This document shows positions 8,453-16,665 of a stretch of 64,000 nt of DNA, one piece after another. The stretch comes from Pollutimonas thiosulfatoxidans (GTDB lineage: Bacteria > Pseudomonadota > Gammaproteobacteria > Burkholderiales > Burkholderiaceae_B), in the NCBI RefSeq assembly GCF_004022565.1, contig NZ_CP022987.1, positions 2,294,001-2,358,000 of the forward strand. Direction: 5' to 3'. The notes below the pieces were generated by a model. It was not told the origin of the DNA. It ran no database searches and saw only the letters and a list, made by a program, of their open reading frames with translations. Within the stretch, counting starts at the first letter, position 1. The number at the start of each line of letters is the position of its first letter. Position numbers and translations under genes: made by a program.

Positions 8453-9124
8453 ATGATCGAATTCCAGCACGTATTCAAATCCTATGGTCGCAGCCGCAAC
8501 ATCCTGGCCGACATCAACTTTCGCGTGGAACCGGGCGAGTTCGTTTTTGTCTCGGGGCCTTCCGGGGCAGGCAAATCGACGCTGCTTAAACTTATCGGCG
8601 GGCTCGAGCCGCCCAGTCGCGGCTCCGTCCACGTCAACGGCCATCGCATCGACAAAATGCCGGGGCGCGCGCGGCCCTACCTTCGCCGCGCCGTAGGCGT
8701 GATCTTGCAGGACATGCATCTGCTCTACGATCGCAACGCCATCGACAATGTGCTGCTGCCGCTTGCGGTCGCCGGCCTGGAAAGGCGGGTGGCGGCTACG
8801 CGCGCCCGGGCTGCGATCGAGAAAGTCGGCCTGTCGGGCAAGGAAGACCTCAACCCCATCGAAATGTCGGGCGGCGAGCAGCAACGGCTGGCCATTGCAC
8901 GGGCCATCGTCAATCGGCCGGCCATACTGATCGCCGACGAACCCACGGCCAATCTGGACGAAGAAAGCGCCCGTAAAATCCTGGAAGTCTTCCGGGATTT
9001 CAACCGGGTGGGGGTTACAACGCTAATTGCCTCGCATGACAGGGCGCTGATGGCCCGCTATGCCGGCCGCACCTTGCGGATCGAAGCGGGCCGCTTTTTT
9101 GATTCCGCAGGAGCGCCGGCATGA
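8453..9124 (+). CDS. ftsE: cell division ATP-binding protein FtsE
   Basis: 223 residues. Walker A GPSGAGKS is at residues 35-42, signature SGGEQ at 139-143, Walker B ILIADEP at 158-164, and the switch His region is 'TTLIASHDRALM'. FtsE is the ATPase of the FtsEX divisome complex, which activates periplasmic amidase control and coordinates wall hydrolysis. The stop codon overlaps the ftsX start by 4 bp (ATGA). No strong Shine-Dalgarno precedes the ATG. The upstream 'TATATCTATATGATAG' stretch (about 8415-8430) is AT-rich and could hold the -10 element. Confidence 0.95.
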   Translation: MIEFQHVFKSYGRSRNILADINFRVEPGEFVFVSGPSGAGKSTLLKLIGGLEPPSRGSVHVNGHRIDKMPGRARPYLRRAVGVILQDMHLLYDRNAIDNVLLPLAVAGLERRVAATRARAAIEKVGLSGKEDLNPIEMSGGEQQRLAIARAIVNRPAILIADEPTANLDEESARKILEVFRDFNRVGVTTLIASHDRALMARYAGRTLRIEAGRFFDSAGAPA

Positions 9125-10029
9125 GACGATGGCTGCGGCAACACCGTTACGCCCTGCAAATTGCCCTGCGGCGCCTGATGTCCCAACCTTTTTCGTCCCT
9201 ATCCAATATTTTGGTCATAGGCCTGACCCTGGCCATACCTATTATTGCGGCAGCCGTATTGGCCTCGGCCCAGCCGGTCGTGCGCGAGATCCCCGTCTCG
9301 CCGGAAGTCACCGTCTTCCTCAAGCCTTCTGCCAGCGACCAGGACGCGCGCGAACTTGCTCAAAACCTGCAAACCCAGCACGCAGAGCAGATACAGTCCG
9401 TGCGTGTGGTTACCCGCGATCAAGCCCTTAAAGCGTTAAAAGAGAACCCCAGTTGGAGCACCGCCCTGGCGGTATTGCCGGGCAACCCCCTGCCCGATGC
9501 GATCGTCGTGACTCTGCGCGATAGCAGCGAACTGGCTAGCCAGGCCAGTTCGCTGGCCGACGAATGGCGCCAGCTGGATGCGGTGGACGCCGTGCAACTG
9601 GACAGCGACTGGGTCAGACGCCTGGAAGCCATCCTGAGGTTCGTGCGCATCGGACTGGGCATGCTGGCCATCGGTGTTGCCCTGGTGGTGCTGGCGACGG
9701 TGTTCAACACTGTGCGCATGCAAGCACTGACGCAGCGTGAAGAGATCGGCGTGGCAAGGCTGGTAGGCGCGACTGAATCCTTCGTGCGCCGGCCATTTCT
9801 GTATCTGGGCGCCCTGACCGGCGTGATTGCCAGTGGCGTCGCGATCGCGCTGTCCGCCGTGGCGCTGCTGCCGCTTAACGCAGCGTTGGCCCGGCTTGCC
9901 AGCAGCTACGGCACCCAGTTCGTGCTGCAGATGCCCGACCCCGTCAACCTGGCCTTGGCAACGGTGGTTGTGGCCATACTGGCGGCGCTTTCCGCCCGCT
10001 GGTCGGTCACCCGCAATACCCGTTTTTAG
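9121..10029 (+). CDS. ftsX: cell division protein FtsX
   Basis: 302 residues. A short cytoplasmic N-terminus ('LRQHRYALQIALRRLMSQPF') is followed by TM1 ('ILVIGLTLAIPIIAAAVLA'), a periplasmic domain of about 130 residues that would contact the amidase activator, and three C-terminal helices ('IGLGMLAIGVALVVLATVFNTV', 'YLGALTGVIASGVAIALSAVALL', 'LALATVVVAILAALSA'). The short 'REEIGVARLVGATESFVRRPF' loop between helices is diagnostic of FtsX. Translation is coupled to ftsE by ATGA. It is followed after 3 bp by mutY. Confidence 0.94.
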   Translation: MRRWLRQHRYALQIALRRLMSQPFSSLSNILVIGLTLAIPIIAAAVLASAQPVVREIPVSPEVTVFLKPSASDQDARELAQNLQTQHAEQIQSVRVVTRDQALKALKENPSWSTALAVLPGNPLPDAIVVTLRDSSELASQASSLADEWRQLDAVDAVQLDSDWVRRLEAILRFVRIGLGMLAIGVALVVLATVFNTVRMQALTQREEIGVARLVGATESFVRRPFLYLGALTGVIASGVAIALSAVALLPLNAALARLASSYGTQFVLQMPDPVNLALATVVVAILAALSARWSVTRNTRF

Positions 10030-10032
10030 GCC

Positions 10033-11106
10033 ATGACATCAAGCTCGGGCACCCCGCTGGCCGATTTCGCCAGCACCATCGTCCAATGGCAACAGGAACA
10101 CGGGCGACATCATCTGCCCTGGCAAGGCACGCGCGATCCCTACCGCATCTGGCTGTCGGAAATCATGCTGCAACAAACGCAGGTCGCCACGGTTATCGGC
10201 TACTACGAGCGCTTCCTGCAACGCTTCCCCGACATAGCCGCCCTGGCCGCAGCCAGCCAGGACGAAGTCATGCCCTATTGGGCTGGGCTGGGATACTACG
10301 CACGCGCCCGCAACCTGCATCGCTGCGCCCAGACCCTGGTCGCGCAATGGAATGGCCGCTTTCCCGAGCAATCCGCCGACATTGCCACCCTACCCGGCAT
10401 CGGCCCGTCCACGGCGGCCGCCATCGCCGCCTTTGCCCATGGCGAACGCAGCCCCATCATGGACGGCAACGTCAAACGCGTGTTCACGCGTTACTTCGGC
10501 ATCCATGGCATAACCAGCGAACGCGCCACCGAGAAGGCGCTATGGGAGCAAGCCCACGCCGCGCTGGCCTGCGCGCCAGCCTCACTGGACATGATCGCCT
10601 ATACACAAGGCCTGATGGACCTCGGCTCACAGCGCTGCACCCGCGGCCGACCCGCCTGCGCAGCTTGTCCGCTGCAAGCAGGCTGCTACGCCCGCCGCAA
10701 CGCATGCCAGCACGAACTTCCCACGCCCAAAAAGAAAAAAGCCATCCCCGAGCGACTATGCCTGATGCTGGTCGCCCGCCACAACGACCACATCCTGCTG
10801 GAGCGGCAACCCTCCCCAGGAATCTGGGGCGGCCTCTGGAGCCTACCCAAGTACGAGGATCGGCTGACCTTGGAAGCGGCCAGCCTGGCCCTCGGGATGT
10901 CAGGGGCGCCACCGCAAAAAATGGCCGCCTTCTCGCACACCTTCACACACTTCAAACTCCACATCGAACCCTGGTACACGGAGGTGGGCAGTGGGGGCGC
11001 TGTGATGGAGGTAGGTAAGGGACGGTCCTGGACAGCGATTGGTGAACTGTCGGAGACGGCGTTGCCGGCGCCTGTTCGCAAGATTCTTGATGGGTTGTTT
11101 TTTTAG
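10033..11106 (+). CDS. mutY: adenine DNA glycosylase MutY
   Basis: 357 residues. MutY removes adenine mispaired with 8-oxoguanine. The catalytic Glu is E43 in 'SEIMLQQTQV'. The helix-hairpin-helix 'LPGIGPSTAAAI' is at about 120-131, with catalytic Asp D144 in 'MDGNVKRV'. The [4Fe-4S] cluster ligands are C202, C209, C212 and C218 (C-x6-C-x2-C-x5-C). The C-terminal Nudix-like 8-oxoG recognition domain spans 'ERLCLMLVARHNDHILLERQPSPGIWGGLWSLP' to the end. It follows ftsX by 3 bp, so it is probably co-transcribed. Downstream lies the repeat island rather than a simple terminator. Confidence 0.96.
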   Translation: MTSSSGTPLADFASTIVQWQQEHGRHHLPWQGTRDPYRIWLSEIMLQQTQVATVIGYYERFLQRFPDIAALAAASQDEVMPYWAGLGYYARARNLHRCAQTLVAQWNGRFPEQSADIATLPGIGPSTAAAIAAFAHGERSPIMDGNVKRVFTRYFGIHGITSERATEKALWEQAHAALACAPASLDMIAYTQGLMDLGSQRCTRGRPACAACPLQAGCYARRNACQHELPTPKKKKAIPERLCLMLVARHNDHILLERQPSPGIWGGLWSLPKYEDRLTLEAASLALGMSGAPPQKMAAFSHTFTHFKLHIEPWYTEVGSGGAVMEVGKGRSWTAIGELSETALPAPVRKILDGLFF

Positions 11107-11130
11107 ATTGCTGTGTTACTTACTTAACAC

Positions 11131-11290
11131 GCCGGGGCTGTGGAGGTAAGGGGTGCTGGCCAACGGAGCCGGTTCGGCGCCCTGCGCGCCGAACACCGCA
11201 TCGCCTTGCTCGTCCGCCCGTACGGGCTTCCTTCGCCTACGGCTCGCTCGGCTCCAAATGGCCCTCACCCCTTACCTCCACAGCCCCGGC
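11131..11290. repeat. palindromic element A1 (variable-arm family A, core in minus orientation)
   Basis: The 25-bp arms at 11131-11155 and 11266-11290 are perfect reverse complements. Pairing continues inward with a few mismatches (GGCC, then GGAGCCG). The core contains a hairpin TTCGGCGC/GCGCCGAA and the palindrome GCCCGTACGGGC. Read on the minus strand, the core matches that of element A2 with about 9 differences over about 95 bases, yet the arms of the two copies are different sequences. It starts 25 bp after the mutY stop codon. No coding potential is evident. Confidence 0.85.
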
Positions 11291-11475
11291 TGCATTGAGG
11301 TTGGCGGCGCATCGTAGGGACGGTCAGGGTGCTTGGCATGATTCTGAGCCGTCCCCACTTAATAAGAAAGGATTATTGCGCTCGCCCCACGCGGCCCGCC
11401 TGCCGGGCCACGCGTAGCATCGGGTTAGGTATGGCGGACGGCATCAGTTCGCGTAGGAACTGGCGGCGCTTGCTA
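11291..11475. other. non-coding spacer within repeat island, possible decayed REP/RAYT fragment
   Basis: No convincing gene. GGGACGG (about 11318) and CCGTCCC (about 11352) form a spaced inverted repeat of the GGGACGG...CCGTCCC type often found at REP-associated tyrosine transposase loci. A short stretch after it can be read as 'LRSPHAARLPGHA', vaguely like a RAYT N-terminus, but it hits a stop at once. That reading is speculative. Confidence 0.35.
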
Positions 11476-11566
11476 GTGGGGTCAGGTCTTGCAATCACGC
11501 ATGCGACGGGGATTCGCGAATTGCCAATGCCTAGGCCGCATGCGTGATTGCAAGACCTGACCCCAC
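11476..11566. repeat. 30-bp perfect inverted repeat of REP/RAYT type
   Basis: Arms at 11476-11505 and 11537-11566 are perfect reverse complements. They enclose 31 nt that include the palindrome ATTCGCGAAT. The outer half of each arm reads GTGGGGTCAGGTCTTGCA, a sequence I recognise from the ends of REP-associated tyrosine transposase elements. No transposase gene is present, so it would be a solitary BIME-like remnant mobilised in trans. Confidence 0.7.
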
Positions 11567-11613
11567 CTCCGAAGAATAAAAAGAAGTGACGCCCACCGCA
11601 AGCGATCGCGAAT

Positions 11614-11648
11614 GCAAAATTCGGCGCCGCAGGGGCGCCGAATTTTGC
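11614..11648. repeat. 15-bp perfect hairpin
   Basis: GCAAAATTCGGCGCC (11614-11628) pairs with 11634-11648 around the 5-nt loop GCAGG. No T-run follows on either strand, although the A/T-rich base could help termination. It lies between the REP-type repeat and element A2 and is not part of either. Confidence 0.7.
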
Positions 11649-11748
11649 GGCGACGCAAACCCTTCTCAAACAAGCAGGATTAGCGGCAAGCATGCCAAGC
11701 AACCGACTCGTCCCAGCTACGCGGCAAGCCCGATCCAATGCAGCGGCT

Positions 11749-11898
11749 GGGGCTGGGTGGACGGTGTGGCGGGACTTTGGGGCCGAGCGAGCCGGAAGCG
11801 AAGGGAGCCCGTATGGGCGGACGAGCAAGGCAACGCGCTGTTCGGCGCGCAGGGCGCCGAACCGGCACCGTGTCCCGCCACACCGTCCACCCAGCCCC
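11749..11898. repeat. palindromic element A2 (variable-arm family A, core in plus orientation)
   Basis: Arms at 11749-11775 and 11872-11898 are perfect 27-bp reverse complements. The core is about 90% identical by eye to that of A1 in the opposite orientation, including the TTCGGCGC hairpin and the GGGCGGACGAGCAAGGC block. The arm begins GGGGCTG like A1 but then diverges. It ends 52 bp short of the rodA stop codon, so it sits at the 3' side of both convergent genes. Confidence 0.85.
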
Positions 11899-11950
11899 GG
11901 ACGCGTCAATAGAACCCAAGCCGGTATAGAGCCCTAAGCCGTTACTACAC

Positions 11951-13087
11951 CTAACTCCGTAACGGCCGATAATGACTAATACTCATCAATATCCCGCTGG
12001 CAACACCAAGCGTCAACAGCGCCGTCCCCCCGTAGCTCAGGAACGGCAGTGGCACGCCGACTACGGGCAGTATCCCCGTCACCATGGCCACGTTCACGAA
12101 CACGTAAACGAAGAACATCATCGACATAGAACCGGCCATCAGGCGACCGAAGTGCGTGTGCGCTTTCACGGCAATCGCCAGGCCGCGGGCGATCAGCAGG
12201 GCGTAAAGCACCAACAGCATCACGCCGCCATACAGACCGAATTCTTCTGCAAAAACCGCGAAGATGAAGTCGGTCGTGCGTTCGGGGATGAAGTCCAGAT
12301 GCGCCTGCGTGCCCATCATGTAGCCCTTGCCGTATACCCCGCCCGAGCCCACCGCAATCATGGACTGTATGGTATGAAAGCCCTTGCCCAGCGGGTCCGA
12401 GCTGGGGTCCAGCAGCGTGCAAACACGATACTTCTGGTATTCGTGCAGCAACACCCAGTCCACATCGGGCTGACAGATGTCCGTCTCGAAATACACCAAT
12501 GTGCCCACGCCTATGACGACAGCCGCCGTCAGCGGCGCCAGCAGCTTGAATGACAGACCGCCAAAATAGATGACGCAGAAGCCGGACACGAACACCAGCA
12601 GCGCCGTGCCCAGGTCGGGCTGCATGACGATCAGGGCAAAAGGCAGCGCCAGCAGGGCCATTGCCACCACGAAATCCAGAACATGCAGCCGACCTTGATT
12701 TCGATGAAAGTACCAGGCCAGCATCAAAGGCACAGAGATCTTGAGCATCTCGGACGGTTGTAGGCGAACGAAGCCCAGATCCAGCCAGCGCGTCGCCCCC
12801 TTGCTGGTTTCGCCAAAAAACTCCACACCCAACAGCAGCACGACGCCTGCGACATAAATGTAGGGAGCCAGCCGCATCAACAGCGGCGGGGGCAGCATGG
12901 CAGCTATCCACATGGCAACGAAGGCGATCAGGAAATTGCGCGACTGGTCGGCAAAGCGCCAGTCGGTGCCGCCGACGGCCGAATGCATGATGGTCATGCC
13001 CAGTATCGTCATGATCACCAACAGGGCCAGCAACGGCCAGTCAAAAGCCAGGACAGCGCGCGTGACCCACTGCAGCAGTCGCTTCAT
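11951..13087 (-). CDS. rodA: rod shape-determining peptidoglycan glycosyltransferase RodA
   Basis: 378 residues with about ten membrane helices. RodA is the SEDS-family polymerase that extends glycan strands during elongation with its partner PBP2. SEDS motifs are visible: 'QPDLGTALLVFVSGF', the periplasmic loop 'RVCTLLDPSSDPLGKGFHTIQSMIAVGSGGVYGKGY', 'HLDFIPERTTDFIFAVFAEEFG', and the final 'GVPLPFLSYGGTALLTL'. The ATG overlaps the mrdA stop codon by 4 bp, consistent with production of the two partners from one message. Confidence 0.95.
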   Translation of the reverse strand: MKRLLQWVTRAVLAFDWPLLALLVIMTILGMTIMHSAVGGTDWRFADQSRNFLIAFVAMWIAAMLPPPLLMRLAPYIYVAGVVLLLGVEFFGETSKGATRWLDLGFVRLQPSEMLKISVPLMLAWYFHRNQGRLHVLDFVVAMALLALPFALIVMQPDLGTALLVFVSGFCVIYFGGLSFKLLAPLTAAVVIGVGTLVYFETDICQPDVDWVLLHEYQKYRVCTLLDPSSDPLGKGFHTIQSMIAVGSGGVYGKGYMMGTQAHLDFIPERTTDFIFAVFAEEFGLYGGVMLLVLYALLIARGLAIAVKAHTHFGRLMAGSMSMMFFVYVFVNVAMVTGILPVVGVPLPFLSYGGTALLTLGVASGILMSISHYRPLRS

Positions 13088-15144
13088 CGCCCACCTCGCA
13101 GAACCGCAGACACATCCGTTGGGCCGTCGGACAGCTCGGGTGGCTCGACGGTCGCCTCATCTGGCAACGATGGTGCCATATGCTCGGGAGGCAGCATGGC
13201 ATCCAGCGATTCGCTCTGCGCGCCCTCCTCGATCAAGCTTTCATCCGCAGGCACTTTTGGCGGCGTGAGCGGGCCGGGCAGCTTGTTACGCGCCAGACGT
13301 TCGGGCGAGAGCCAATAGTCGAAGACCTTGCGTGCCACCGGCGCCGCCGTTGTCGCGCCCCAGCCGCCGTTCTCAACGATCAGCGCGATAGCGATCTTGG
13401 GATCTTCCACCGGCGCGTAAGCCATGAACAGGGCATGGTCGCGCAAACGTTCGTCCACGGCACTGGCGTTGTATTTGGCGCCTTTCAAGCTGTAGACCTG
13501 GGCGGTGCCGGTCTTGCCCGCCGCCTGGTAAGGTGCATCAGTGAAAGCGCGCCGCGCCGTGCCTTTACGCATCACGTCCGCCATGGCCTTGTGGATGACC
13601 TCCAGGTTCTCCGGCTTCAGCGGTATGGTGTGGGACGGCTCGGTAACCGTGCGCTCCAGCGCCCCGGTTTGCGGGTTCTCGATCAGGCTGACCAAATGAG
13701 GCTTCATGTAGCGGCCGTCATTGGCCAGCACTGCAGTGGCCTGGGCCAGCTGCAATAGTGTAAAGGCGTTGTAGCCCTGGCCCACGGCGACCGACACGGT
13801 CTCGCCCGCATACCAGCGCTGCTGCTCAGGGTCTTTATAGTGCTGGCGCTTCCATTCTGTGGACGGCAGCACGCCGCGCCGCTCGCCCTCCAGATCGATG
13901 CCGGTAATCTGGCCAAAGCCGAACTGCTTGCTGAAATCGTGCAGCGCGTTTACGCCTATCTCCGGGCCCAGCGAAAAGAAATACGTGTCGGACGACACCA
14001 CGATGGCGCGGTGCAGATCTGTGGGGCCGTACGCAGCGCCTCCGGCGTTGCGAAAGCGCTGGCCGCCCAGTTCGAAATAGCCCGGATCGGAAATTCGCTC
14101 GGTGGCCGTGCGCTTGCCCAGTTCGAGAGCAGCCAGGCCTACAAAGGGCTTGTAGGTCGAACCGATGGGATAGGTGCCGTACAGCGGTCGATTGATCAAG
14201 GGATGGTCAGGGGATTCGTTCAGCTTGCGCCAGTTTTCCACGTCGATACCGTCGATGAACAAATTCGGATCGAAGGATGGCGCCGACACAAAAGCCAGAA
14301 CATCACCGGTGTCCGGTTCAATAGCGACCAAAGCGCCACGCCGTCCGGCGAACTGCGCCTCGGCTTCCTTTTGCAAGCCGATATCCAGGGAAAGAATCAG
14401 ATCGGAACCGGGAATCGGGTCCACACGGCTAAGCGTGCGAACTGGACGGCCCGTTGCAGTGACTTCGACCTCTTCCACGCCAGTACGGCCATGCAGGGCC
14501 TCTTCCCAGGTTTTCTCGATACCCTTCTTGCCTATGGTGTCGCTGCCCCGATAGTTGCCCGACTGTCCGGCTTCCTCGAGCCGGGCCAGGTCGGCTTCGG
14601 ATATGCGGCCTACGTAGCCCAGCACATGGGCCGCCGATTCGCCTTCCGGATACTCGCGCACCCACCGCGCACTGAGCTCCACGCCTGGAAACTTGAACGA
14701 ATGCGCGGCAAACCACGAGGCCTCTGTTTCATTCAGGTCGTTGCGTAGCAAAATAGGGGTATAGCGGCTGTTCTGATTCAGTTGCCGAAAGAAGCGCCGG
14801 CGATCCGAAGGGCTCAGGTACACCAGTTGGCTCAGGTCGTCCACCAGCGCCTGGATGTCGCCTTCGACCTGGGCGCGCACCACCGAGAGCGTGTAATCCC
14901 GGTAGTTGCGGGCCAGCACTACGCCATTGCGATCCATGATCTCGCCGCGCGGTGGGGGTATGGGGACGACGGCGATACGATTCTGGTCGGCACGGGCTGC
15001 CAGACCTTCGTAGCGCTCCACTTGCAAATACCACAGTCGCGCAACCAGCCCAACAAAGCAGAGCGATGCGAAAACCGCCGCCACCACGACGCGGATCAAC
15101 ATGCGCCGCTTTTGGTGTTGGGTGGTTTTCTTGAACTCGAACAT
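13084..15144 (-). CDS. mrdA: penicillin-binding protein 2, transpeptidase of the elongasome
   Basis: 686 residues, a full-length class B PBP. One N-terminal TM helix (about residues 17-40), a pedestal domain with 'PRGEIMDRNGVVLARN' near 65-80, then the transpeptidase domain: S329-T-Y-K332 (nucleophile motif), SSD at 384-386, and KTG at 544-546. It cross-links peptides in the periplasm during lateral wall growth with RodA. The C-terminal ~70 residues ('ADESLIEEGAQSESLDAMLPPEH...') are an acidic, proline-rich tail with no catalytic motif. It lies 9 bp downstream of mreD. Confidence 0.95.
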   Translation of the reverse strand: MFEFKKTTQHQKRRMLIRVVVAAVFASLCFVGLVARLWYLQVERYEGLAARADQNRIAVVPIPPPRGEIMDRNGVVLARNYRDYTLSVVRAQVEGDIQALVDDLSQLVYLSPSDRRRFFRQLNQNSRYTPILLRNDLNETEASWFAAHSFKFPGVELSARWVREYPEGESAAHVLGYVGRISEADLARLEEAGQSGNYRGSDTIGKKGIEKTWEEALHGRTGVEEVEVTATGRPVRTLSRVDPIPGSDLILSLDIGLQKEAEAQFAGRRGALVAIEPDTGDVLAFVSAPSFDPNLFIDGIDVENWRKLNESPDHPLINRPLYGTYPIGSTYKPFVGLAALELGKRTATERISDPGYFELGGQRFRNAGGAAYGPTDLHRAIVVSSDTYFFSLGPEIGVNALHDFSKQFGFGQITGIDLEGERRGVLPSTEWKRQHYKDPEQQRWYAGETVSVAVGQGYNAFTLLQLAQATAVLANDGRYMKPHLVSLIENPQTGALERTVTEPSHTIPLKPENLEVIHKAMADVMRKGTARRAFTDAPYQAAGKTGTAQVYSLKGAKYNASAVDERLRDHALFMAYAPVEDPKIAIALIVENGGWGATTAAPVARKVFDYWLSPERLARNKLPGPLTPPKVPADESLIEEGAQSESLDAMLPPEHMAPSLPDEATVEPPELSDGPTDVSAVLRGGR

Positions 15145-15153
15145 GGCCGACCG

Positions 15154-15732
15154 CTATACCGAACCGGCGTCGGTATCGTCCAGGCGGCGTTGGGGCATAA
15201 GCAGCAGGAAGTCGGCCAGCGGCCACAGGGCGACGGTAAACAGCGACGACCACAGCCATTGCCATCCCGACCACTCGCCTGCCAGCCAGGTATAAACCAC
15301 TTGCGTCACGGCTTGCGCCAACACGAAGATGGGCAGCATATGTATGGCCTGCACGATCGAATTGAAGCGCTGAAGCCGGCGATGCAGCACCGTGGCGCCG
15401 TAGGCGACCAGTGTGAAGGTCAGCGCCTGGCCACCCAGCAGCGCGGCGTCGTGGACATCCATGAAAAGACCGAATACAAAAGCGGTAAGCATGGTGACGC
15501 GCTGCGGTTCGTTAAGGCACCAAAGCGCGATCACCAGCAAGAGCAGATCGGGCGAGGGTTGCCACAGGCGCCAGGGCAACAGCGAAAGCAGCCACACCAG
15601 TATCAGGGTGAACCAGATGAACAAGGGACTGGTCGGGCGCTTCAGCGGCGTGGTGTCCAGCGGCTGCAGCGCACTCAGGCCCGAGTTTCGTTGCGCCGGA
15701 AGCGCGGCGTTGTTACTGGAGTGGCGTAGCAT
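15154..15732 (-). CDS. mreD: rod shape-determining protein MreD
   Basis: 192 residues, very hydrophobic, about five helices ('LFIWFTLILVWLLSLLPW', 'LLLLVIALWCLNEPQRVTMLTAFVFGLFMDV', 'VYTWLAGEWSGWQWLWSSLFTVALWPLADFLLLM'). MreD links MreBC to the wall synthases in the inner membrane. Its start overlaps the 3' end of mreC by 20 bp. Identity rests on hydrophobic profile, length, the 'GLFMDV' motif and position between mreC and mrdA. Confidence 0.92.
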   Translation of the reverse strand: MLRHSSNNAALPAQRNSGLSALQPLDTTPLKRPTSPLFIWFTLILVWLLSLLPWRLWQPSPDLLLLVIALWCLNEPQRVTMLTAFVFGLFMDVHDAALLGGQALTFTLVAYGATVLHRRLQRFNSIVQAIHMLPIFVLAQAVTQVVYTWLAGEWSGWQWLWSSLFTVALWPLADFLLLMPQRRLDDTDAGSV

Positions 15733-16597
15733 CTTTCAAACTCTTTTGGGGGTCGGTCGCCGAGACATCGACCTGCAACACCAGGAAATGCCGATGCCGT
15801 TCGGGATGAGACAAGGGCGTGGCCACGGCAAGCGCAAAGCCCGAGGAATCGTCGCGCTCGACCTCATCGACCTCGGCCACCGACAAGCCGGCCGGGAACA
15901 TACCGCCGATTCCGCTGGTGATCAGGATATCGCCCGGAGCCAAGTCTACATTGGCGGTAAGGAAACGCACCTCTACCTTGCCGCTGACATTGCCGCCGAA
16001 CGCGATCAAGCGCAAACCGTTGCGCAATACCTGGACAGGAATCGCGACCTTGTCGTCCGTCAGCAAGGCGGCCTCGGAGGTGAACGGCGTAACCCGCACG
16101 ATTTGCCCAACGACACCGCCCTCATCAATCACCGGCATGCCGGGCTGAATACCGCTGGACGAGCCCTTGTTGAACACCAGGTGATGCGAAAACGCATTGG
16201 GCGGCTCGTACATGACTTCCACGGCAACCGAGCGCTGGGTCACGGCCTCGCCCACGTCCAGCAAGCGCCGCAATTGTTCGTTCTCGGCGGCGAGTTGCGC
16301 AGCATGGGTCGAGATCTGGGCCAGCTCGATGCGTTGGCGCTGCAAGGCTTCTTTTTCAGTGCGTGCCAGCGCGGCGGCGTCGGTCCAGTTGTTGATGTGC
16401 TCGACCGCGTCGCGCGGCGCGAGCATCAAACGCTGAAAGGGGTACAGCACGACAGACACTGCCTGACGAGCCGGGTCCAGCGCCTGGAATCGGGAATCGA
16501 CAATAAGGAAGGTAAGGGACAGCAATACGAACACGAACAAGCGGAATTCGGCCGTGGGACCGCGCTTGAACAGCCTGATCGTGCCGGATTCTCGCAT
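15713..16597 (-). CDS. mreC: rod shape-determining protein MreC
   Basis: 294 residues. A single N-terminal helix ('FRLFVFVLLSLTFLIVDSRF') is followed by a coiled coil with 'ALARTEKEALQRQRIELAQISTHAAQLAAENEQLRRLL' (about 75-112), and then the periplasmic beta-barrel region ('GMPVIDEGGVVGQIVRVTPFTSEAALLTDDKVAIPVQV', 'GDILITSGIGGMFPAGLSVAEV'). MreC is the periplasmic scaffold that activates PBP2. It is encoded 68 bp after mreB in the same operon. Confidence 0.95.
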   Translation of the reverse strand: MRESGTIRLFKRGPTAEFRLFVFVLLSLTFLIVDSRFQALDPARQAVSVVLYPFQRLMLAPRDAVEHINNWTDAAALARTEKEALQRQRIELAQISTHAAQLAAENEQLRRLLDVGEAVTQRSVAVEVMYEPPNAFSHHLVFNKGSSSGIQPGMPVIDEGGVVGQIVRVTPFTSEAALLTDDKVAIPVQVLRNGLRLIAFGGNVSGKVEVRFLTANVDLAPGDILITSGIGGMFPAGLSVAEVDEVERDDSSGFALAVATPLSHPERHRHFLVLQVDVSATDPQKSLKDATPLQ

Positions 16598-16665
16598 GAA
16601 CTGTTTGTGCCTATGCCTGGGTACGCCCGGCGCACACTAGAGCACCCGACCTCTACCCAATGCAG

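Noticed and set aside
11131..11898. Treating the family-A elements as the ends of one composite transposon
   Set aside because: No transposase gene lies between them, the arms of the two copies are not the same sequence, and no target-site duplication is seen.
11373..11909. Open frames through the first repeat island
   Set aside because: They cross the inverted repeats of several elements, so the translation is a by-product of GC-rich palindromes; no ribosome site.
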